A stretch of DNA of 11,442 nt from an uncultured beta proteobacterium (GTDB lineage: Bacteria; Pseudomonadota; Gammaproteobacteria; Burkholderiales; SG8-39), in NCBI GenBank assembly GCA_903868285.1, contig CAIPUP010000045.1:1-11442 (forward strand), written 5' to 3'. How positions within the stretch are numbered: the first letter of the stretch is position 1; the number at the start of each line of letters is the position of its first letter. The notes under the pieces are model-generated. The model was given only the letters and a program-made list of their open reading frames with translations. It was not told the DNA's origin and ran no database searches. Position numbers and translations under genes: made by a program. This document shows, in pieces, positions 7,501-11,442 of this stretch.

Positions 7501-10500
7501 CAGCGACTGGTTGATCGAGCTCGGACCCGAGGGCGGCGATGCCGGCGGCCAGCTGGTGTTCCAGGGTACGCCGGCAGCACTGATGCAGCAGGCGCAGGGC
7601 GCCCAGCCCACCCACACCGGGCGCGCCTTGCTGGATTACGAAGCCACGCTGCTGCAAGCGCGCCAGAGCGGGCGCTGGCCGGGTTCGATGCAGGCCAAGG
7701 CAGACGCGCAGCAAAGCGGCGCCACCGCCCTGCTGGCAGCCGAACCTGCCGGACGCTACCTCGGTCAGGCGCTCAACAGCGCCGCGCAAGACGCGGCCCG
7801 TCTGGGCGTGATCCGCATCCATCAGGCGCGCGAGCACAACCTCAAGAACATCGATGTCGATATTCCGCGCCAGCGCTTCACCGTCATCACCGGTGTCTCG
7901 GGTTCGGGCAAATCGACCCTGGCCTTTGACATCCTGTTCGGCGAAGGCCAGCGCCGTTATCTGGAATCGCTCAATGCCTATGCGCGGCAGTTCGTGCAGC
8001 CGGCATCCCGCCCGGATGTCGATGCCATCTATGGCATTCCACCCACGGTCGCGATCGAGCAGCGCACCAGTCGCGGCGGACGCAAATCGACCGTCGCCAC
8101 CCTGACCGAGGTCTATCACTTCCTGCGCCTGCTGTGGGTCAAGCTCGGGGTGCAGCACTGCCCGGATTGCCAGGTGCCGATCGAACCGCAAAGCGCCGAG
8201 GCCATTCTGGCGCGCATCCTGCGCGACTATCGCGGCCAGCGCGTCGGACTGCTGGCACCGCTGGTGAGCCGGCGCAAGGGCTACTACACCGATCTGGCGA
8301 AATGGGCCGAAGCACGCGGCTACGACTTTCTGCGTGTCGATGGCGTCTTCGTGCCGACAGCGCAATGGCCGCGTCTGGATCGCTTCCAGGAACACAGCAT
8401 CGAACTGCCGGTGGCCGATATCGAGGTCACGCCGCAGAACGAGGCGGCGCTACGCGAGGCGCTGCGTCTGGCGCTGGATCTGGGCAAGGGCGTGCTGCAT
8501 GTGCTGTCGCCGCTGGAGGCGCTGGCCCAGGCGCGCCAGGCGGCCAGAAAGGCCGCGCCGCAGGCCTCAGCGCAGACCTCAGTGCAGACCTCGGCCAAGG
8601 CAGAACAGCGCGTCGAGGTGTCACTACAAGAGCAGGTGTTCTCGATCCGCCGCGCCTGCCCCAGCTGCAGCCGCAGCTTCGCCGAACTCGATCCGCGACT
8701 GTTCTCCTACAACTCGCGCCACGGCTGGTGCGGCAGCTGCTTTGGCACCGGCGAAAAACTGCAAGGCTTCGATGCCGAACAAACCGGCGAGGAAATCTGG
8801 TGGAACGACTGGTACGAGGGCAGCGCCGAACCCTGCCCGGCCTGTGACGGCCAGCGACTCAACGACGAGGCTCTGGCGGTGCGCTGGCAGGATGCCTCGA
8901 TTGCCGCCTTCACCTCTCTCTCGATTGAAAAAATATTCAATAAAATCAAAAGGTTAGAACTATCCGGCCGAGAGGCCGAGATCGCCCGCGATGTCCTGGC
9001 CGAGCTGCGCTCGCGGCTGGACTTCCTGCAGCAGGTCGGGCTGGGCTATCTGTCGCTGAATCGCGCCGCGCCGACGCTCTCGGGCGGGGAAGCACAACGC
9101 ATCCGACTGGCGGCGCAGCTGGGCTCGAACCTGCGCGGGGTGTGCTACATCCTGGATGAACCCACCATCGGCCTGCATCCGCGCGACAACCGCATCCTGC
9201 TCGATACGCTGGCGCAGCTCGAGGCCAAGGGCAACACCCTGGTGGTGGTGGAGCATGACGAGGAAACCATCCGCCGCGCCCATCATGTGATCGACATCGG
9301 CCCTGGTGCCGGACGCCTGGGCGGGCAGATCATGGCGCAGGGCACGGCGGCCGATCTGCAGCGCAATCCGGCCTCGGTCACCGGCCGCTTGCTGGCGCAT
9401 CCGCTATTGCATCCACTGCATCCGCCGCGTCCGGTGCGTCGCGACACGCCGGCCATCGTCGTGCGCAACAGCCGGCTGCATAACCTGCAAGGCAGCGATG
9501 CGCGCTTTCCGCTCGGACGCATCACCGTTGTCACCGGTGTCTCGGGCTCGGGCAAATCGACCCTGGCGCGTGATGTGCTGCACACCAATCTGGCGCTGCT
9601 GCTGGCCGGCGAGCGCCGCAGCAAGCGCGCACCGCTGGTTGGCTGCAGCGCCATCGAGGGCTACGACAGCATTGCGCGGGTGCTGGAGGTCGATCAGACA
9701 CCGATAGGCAAGACGCCGCGCTCCTGTCCGGCCACCTATGTCGGCTTCTGGGACACCATCCGCAAACTGTTCGCCGACACCACCGAGGCGCGCATGCGCG
9801 GCTGGAATGCCGGGCGGTTTTCCTTCAACACCGCCGGCGGACGCTGCCCCAGTTGCGAGGGCCAGGGCAGCAAACGCATCGAGATGAATTTTCTGCCCGA
9901 CGTCAAAGTGGCGTGCGAGGAATGCGGCGGTGCGCGCTTCGATGCCGAGACCCGCAGCGCACGCTGGAAAGGCAAGGACATCGGCGAAGTGCTGGCGATG
10001 AGCGTGGATGAAGCGGTGGAGTTCTTTGCTGCCCATCCGGCCATCCATCACGCGCTGCGCCTGTTGCAGGATGTCGGCCTGGGCTATCTCACCCTCGGCC
10101 AGCAAAGCCCCACGCTCTCGGGTGGCGAGGCGCAGCGCATCAAGCTGGTGACGGAACTGGCCAAGGTACGTTACGACCCGGCAGGTAACCATCCGGCCCG
10201 CGGCGGCACGGCACGCCAGCACACGCTGTATGTGCTGGATGAGCCCACCGTCGGCCTGCATATGGCGGATGTCGAAAAACTCATCCGGGTACTGCACCGC
10301 CTGGCCGATGCCGGCAACACCGTGGTGGTGATCGAACATGATCTGGATGTCATCGCCGATGCCGACTGGATCATCGACATGGGACCGGAGGGCGGTGACG
10401 CCGGTGGCCGGGTGGTGGCGCAGGGCTCGCCCTGGGATCTGGCGGCGACACCGGCACGCTCGCATACCGCACGCGTGCTGGCGGAGTTTCTGGCCCAACG

Positions 10501-10543
10501 CACACGGCCGGCGCTGCGCAACGCGCTGCCGGCACAGCCATAA
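4565..10543 (+). CDS. uvrA: Tandem-fused double UvrA (excinuclease ABC subunit A-like, four ATPase sites)
   Basis: About 1992 residues, roughly twice a normal UvrA (about 940). UvrA is the ATP-dependent damage-sensing subunit of nucleotide excision repair and normally works as a homodimer; here two protomers are joined. Half 1 (about 20-1050) has Walker A lysines K54 and K713 (GVSGSGKS), LSGGE at 535-539 and 904-908, and Walker B acidic pairs D561-E562 and D939-E940. Its zinc cysteines are C281/C284/C305/C308 and C806/C809/C829/C832. Half 2 (about 1080-1970) has K1116 and K1664, LSGGE at 1505-1509 and 1851-1855, D1531-E1532 and D1892-E1893, and cysteines C1365/C1368/C1389/C1392 and C1761/C1764/C1784/C1787. 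All four ATP sites look intact. Half 1 keeps a 114-residue insertion domain (309-422); in half 2 it shrinks to 31 residues. The ATG at 4565 is chosen as the closest to the conserved N-terminus; ATG 4514 is possible, and neither has a strong ribosome site. It is probably not the housekeeping UvrA, though this cannot be decided from the window. Confidence 0.93.
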   Translation: MTTSTPPESPAASGRYLGNTIRIRGARQNNLKNLNLDIPAGELLVVTGVSGSGKSSLVFDTLYAEGQRRYVETFSPYARQFLDRMDKPQVDSIEGIPPAIAIDQTNPVRTSRSTVGTMTELNDHLKLLMARAAALFCRGCGGTVRRDTPASIADAILMRAAAADWPRLVLCFGVQVPENFQEEEVLASLRAQGYERIHAREGRLLQVIQDRLRLRPEDVASDEARGQISARLNEAIEAALRFGHGRMSIYVLPSTEADAGRDAAAAASSPAPWRFSTALHCADCDISYADPSPARFSFNSPLGACEACRGFGRVIGVDLGLVIPNERLSLREGAVKPWQTPSFKNCQQELIKFGARRNIALDTPWQSLSAADRQWVIDGDPAWSGDWDRQWYGLQRFFKWLESKAYKMHIRVLLSKYRAYTPCDACEGARLKPESLLWRLGTRSDADAVLPAAQRSLPPHTPWSRAQLESLPGLALHDLMLLPVERLQRFMQSLQLPAPLDQATDLLLAEIRARLRYLGEVGLGYLTLDRQSRTLSGGEVQRINLTTALGTSLVNTLFVLDEPSIGLHPRDMGRVIGVMEKLRDAGNSLVVVEHDPQIMFAADRLLDMGPGPGEQGGEVVFFGTPDALHQQSTLTADYLFGRKRAGASLESAAASSAASSAESSAESSNAKPSLSDRPCIELLGASEHNLRNLDVRLPLQRLLCLCGVSGSGKSTLVQDVLYAGLLKSLGRPTERPGALRELRGATLIEDVVMVDQSPIGKTARSNPASYVGAFDAIRQLFAAEPLAQQRDYSAGTFSFNAGNGRCPACGGNGFEHVEMQFLSDVYLRCPDCNGRRFRAEVLEITLQDRRSAGRPSLSIADVLELTVSEALTFFAHEPAVLAALTPLSDVGLDYLRLGQPVPTLSGGEAQRLKLAGHLAEAARRPSRGSQGRGKLFLFDEPTTGLHFEDVARLLRAFRKLLTAGHTLLVIEHNLDVIAASDWLIELGPEGGDAGGQLVFQGTPAALMQQAQGAQPTHTGRALLDYEATLLQARQSGRWPGSMQAKADAQQSGATALLAAEPAGRYLGQALNSAAQDAARLGVIRIHQAREHNLKNIDVDIPRQRFTVITGVSGSGKSTLAFDILFGEGQRRYLESLNAYARQFVQPASRPDVDAIYGIPPTVAIEQRTSRGGRKSTVATLTEVYHFLRLLWVKLGVQHCPDCQVPIEPQSAEAILARILRDYRGQRVGLLAPLVSRRKGYYTDLAKWAEARGYDFLRVDGVFVPTAQWPRLDRFQEHSIELPVADIEVTPQNEAALREALRLALDLGKGVLHVLSPLEALAQARQAARKAAPQASAQTSVQTSAKAEQRVEVSLQEQVFSIRRACPSCSRSFAELDPRLFSYNSRHGWCGSCFGTGEKLQGFDAEQTGEEIWWNDWYEGSAEPCPACDGQRLNDEALAVRWQDASIAAFTSLSIEKIFNKIKRLELSGREAEIARDVLAELRSRLDFLQQVGLGYLSLNRAAPTLSGGEAQRIRLAAQLGSNLRGVCYILDEPTIGLHPRDNRILLDTLAQLEAKGNTLVVVEHDEETIRRAHHVIDIGPGAGRLGGQIMAQGTAADLQRNPASVTGRLLAHPLLHPLHPPRPVRRDTPAIVVRNSRLHNLQGSDARFPLGRITVVTGVSGSGKSTLARDVLHTNLALLLAGERRSKRAPLVGCSAIEGYDSIARVLEVDQTPIGKTPRSCPATYVGFWDTIRKLFADTTEARMRGWNAGRFSFNTAGGRCPSCEGQGSKRIEMNFLPDVKVACEECGGARFDAETRSARWKGKDIGEVLAMSVDEAVEFFAAHPAIHHALRLLQDVGLGYLTLGQQSPTLSGGEAQRIKLVTELAKVRYDPAGNHPARGGTARQHTLYVLDEPTVGLHMADVEKLIRVLHRLADAGNTVVVIEHDLDVIADADWIIDMGPEGGDAGGRVVAQGSPWDLAATPARSHTARVLAEFLAQRTRPALRNALPAQP
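6521..6568 (+). repeat. Four 12-bp tandem repeats inside uvrA
   Basis: Units gcagcaagttcc (twice), gcagaaagttcc and gcagaaagttcg run head to tail from 6521. In frame they encode AASS, AASS, AESS, AESS (residues 653-668). This is a low-complexity linker between the first and second ATPase domains of half 1, which is poorly conserved and likely flexible. Confidence 0.9.
8560..8595 (+). repeat. Three degenerate 12-bp tandem repeats inside uvrA half 2
   Basis: Units gcaggcctcagc, gcagacctcagt and gcagacctcggc encode the low-complexity stretch QASAQTSVQTSA. It lies between the UvrB-binding-like module and the first zinc module of half 2. Confidence 0.75.
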
Positions 10544-10561
10544 TCGCGGCTTTTCGATTTC

Positions 10562-10594
10562 GCACTTCATCGCAGCACTTCATCGCAGCACTTC
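10562..10594. repeat. 13-bp tandem repeat (2.5 copies) before the FKBP gene
   Basis: gcacttcatcgca occurs at 10562-10574 and 10575-10587, followed by a partial gcacttc at 10588-10594, filling half of the 65-bp gap between uvrA and the FKBP gene. It ends just before the FKBP ribosome-binding site. Confidence 0.85.
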
Positions 10595-10597
10595 TCG

Positions 10598-10603
10598 AAA
10601 GGA
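10598..10603 (+). promoter_or_regulatory. Ribosome-binding site of the FKBP gene
   Basis: AAAGGA lies 5 bases before the ATG at 10609 and supports that start. Confidence 0.7.
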
Positions 10604-10608
10604 ACAGC

Positions 10609-10962
10609 ATGAGCACCACCACCCCCAGCGGCCTGATCATTGACGATGTGGTCGAGGGCAGCGGCGTCAGCGCCAGCGCCGGACAACATGTCACGGTGCA
10701 TTACACCGGCTGGCTGTTCAATGACGGCACGCTTGGTGCCAAGTTCGATTCCAGCAAGGATCGCAATGATCCGTTCGACTTTCCGCTCGGCGCCGGCCAT
10801 GTCATACGCGGCTGGGATGAAGGCGTGCAGGGCATGAAAGTGGGCGGCACCCGCAAACTCACCATCCCGGCCGATCTGGGCTACGGTGCACGCGGCGCAG
10901 GCGGCGTGATTCCGCCCAACGCCACGCTGCTGTTCGAGGTGGAATTACTGGACGTGGAATAA
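10609..10962 (+). CDS. FKBP-type peptidyl-prolyl cis-trans isomerase
   Basis: A 117-residue single-domain FKBP that catalyses proline isomerisation during protein folding. The family core is complete: VTVHYTGWL (28-36), KFDSSKDRNDPFDFPLGAG, HVIRGWDEGVQGMKVGGTRKL, IPADLGYGARGAGGVIPPNATLLFEVELLDV. The GYGARG-IPPNATL-F-VELL ending and the aromatic residues of the active pocket (Y, F, D, W, Y, F) are in place. There is no signal peptide and no extra dimerisation or chaperone domain, so it should be cytosolic and small, unlike periplasmic FkpA. It lies 65 bp behind uvrA in the same direction and could be read from uvrA or from its own promoter; no terminator is visible between them. Its stop is only 14 bp from the stop of the convergent methyltransferase gene, leaving no room for a separate terminator. 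Confidence 0.96.
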   Translation: MSTTTPSGLIIDDVVEGSGVSASAGQHVTVHYTGWLFNDGTLGAKFDSSKDRNDPFDFPLGAGHVIRGWDEGVQGMKVGGTRKLTIPADLGYGARGAGGVIPPNATLLFEVELLDVE

Positions 10963-10976
10963 CACTGACTGGCTGG

Positions 10977-11442
10977 TTATTCCGGCACTGCCCGCAGCAG
11001 GTACTGAAACGCCTGGGCGTCATTGACTGCCGCCACCGCATCGCCGCCACTGCATTGCGCCAGCGCGGCGATGCTGCGCAAGATGGGCTCGGCCTGCGGC
11101 GCATCCATTTGCGTGTTGCCGAACTCGACGATGCCAAAGCCGCTGTCCTCGAACAATTCGATCAGCGTCTGCCGGGTGAACCAGCGCAAATGGGTGCGAT
11201 CCAGCAGCCCGGCATCGACATAGCGGAACTCGCCCCGGCTGAGCGCCGCCTGCACACTCCAGTGCTGCACGTTCGGGATGCAGGCCACAACGCAAGCGTC
11301 CCCGGACATGCCGGCCCGGATGCGACGCAGCAGTCGCCACGGATCGCGCAGATGTTCCAGCACATCGCCGAACACCCAGCAATCGCGCCCGGCATGCTGG
11401 GCGAAAAAGGCATCATCGGCCTGTTCGATATCCATCACCGCC
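10977..11442 (-). CDS. SAM-dependent methyltransferase, C-terminal part (start outside window)
   Basis: About 154 C-terminal residues of a class I methyltransferase. The reading frame is open to the right edge, so the GTG at 11438 is not taken as the start. The segment DCWVFGDVLEHLRDPW is the typical post-motif II region of this fold, followed by GDACVVACIPNVQHWSVQAAL (strand 5 region) and GEFRYVDAGLLDRTHLRWFTRQTL, then ELFEDSGFGI. The GLLDRTHLRWFT pattern is common in methyltransferases encoded with, or fused to, glycosyltransferases of cell-surface polysaccharide clusters, but the substrate is unknown. The SAM-binding glycine-rich motif I should lie upstream, outside the window. The gene is convergent with the FKBP gene, 14 bp apart. 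Confidence 0.88.
   Translation of the reverse strand, partial: AVMDIEQADDAFFAQHAGRDCWVFGDVLEHLRDPWRLLRRIRAGMSGDACVVACIPNVQHWSVQAALSRGEFRYVDAGLLDRTHLRWFTRQTLIELFEDSGFGIVEFGNTQMDAPQAEPILRSIAALAQCSGGDAVAAVNDAQAFQYLLRAVPE

Noticed and set aside
5867..8395. Long open frame of about 842 codons on the minus strand across uvrA
   Set aside because: It is fully antisense to strongly conserved UvrA coding sequence, has no recognisable domain, and is a by-product of high-GC codon usage.
9404..10570. Open frame of about 388 codons on the minus strand at the uvrA end
   Set aside because: It mirrors conserved UvrA sequence and has no domain of its own.

Overview
The window is GC-rich (about 60-65% by eye) and densely coded. 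It looks chromosomal and most resembles a betaproteobacterium, possibly Burkholderiales. This rests on the soxXYZA gene order, the small cytosolic FKBP with its GVQGMKVGG/ARGAGGVIPPNATL motifs, and a fused double-length UvrA, which I recall from that group. No tRNA, rRNA, insertion sequence, integrase, CRISPR or phage gene is visible.

Left part (1-4291, all on the minus strand): one tightly packed transcription unit. In transcription order it holds a [2Fe-2S] subunit and a Tat-exported molybdopterin subunit of an IorAB-type molybdenum hydroxylase. These are followed by soxX (monoheme cytochrome c), soxY and soxZ (sulfur carrier), and the first 52 codons of soxA, cut by the window edge. Spacing runs from 12 bp to overlapping stop/start codons, so translational coupling is likely throughout. 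The Sox proteins belong to the periplasmic thiosulfate-oxidising multienzyme pathway. SoxXA joins thiosulfate to the C-terminal cysteine of SoxY, and SoxYZ carries it between enzymes. The hydroxylase is also predicted to be periplasmic and would need a cytochrome-type electron acceptor, so its fusion to the head of a sox operon is the most interesting functional association here.

Middle (4292-4564): a 273-bp divergent intergenic region with a perfect 6-2-6 palindrome and an 11-bp tandem duplication. It presumably holds promoters for both directions.

Right part (4565-10962, plus strand): one very long gene encoding two complete UvrA-like proteins in a single chain of about 1992 residues, with four ABC ATPase sites. 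The two halves are not equivalent. The first keeps a full-size insertion domain, while the second has almost none but a better preserved UvrB-binding-like module. A short FKBP-type peptidyl-prolyl isomerase gene follows. Convergent to it, and running off the right edge, is the C-terminal part of a SAM-dependent methyltransferase.

A recurring small-scale feature is short tandem duplication. In-frame 12-bp repeats occur in the soxA signal peptide and twice in uvrA, and 11- and 13-bp repeats occur in intergenic DNA.
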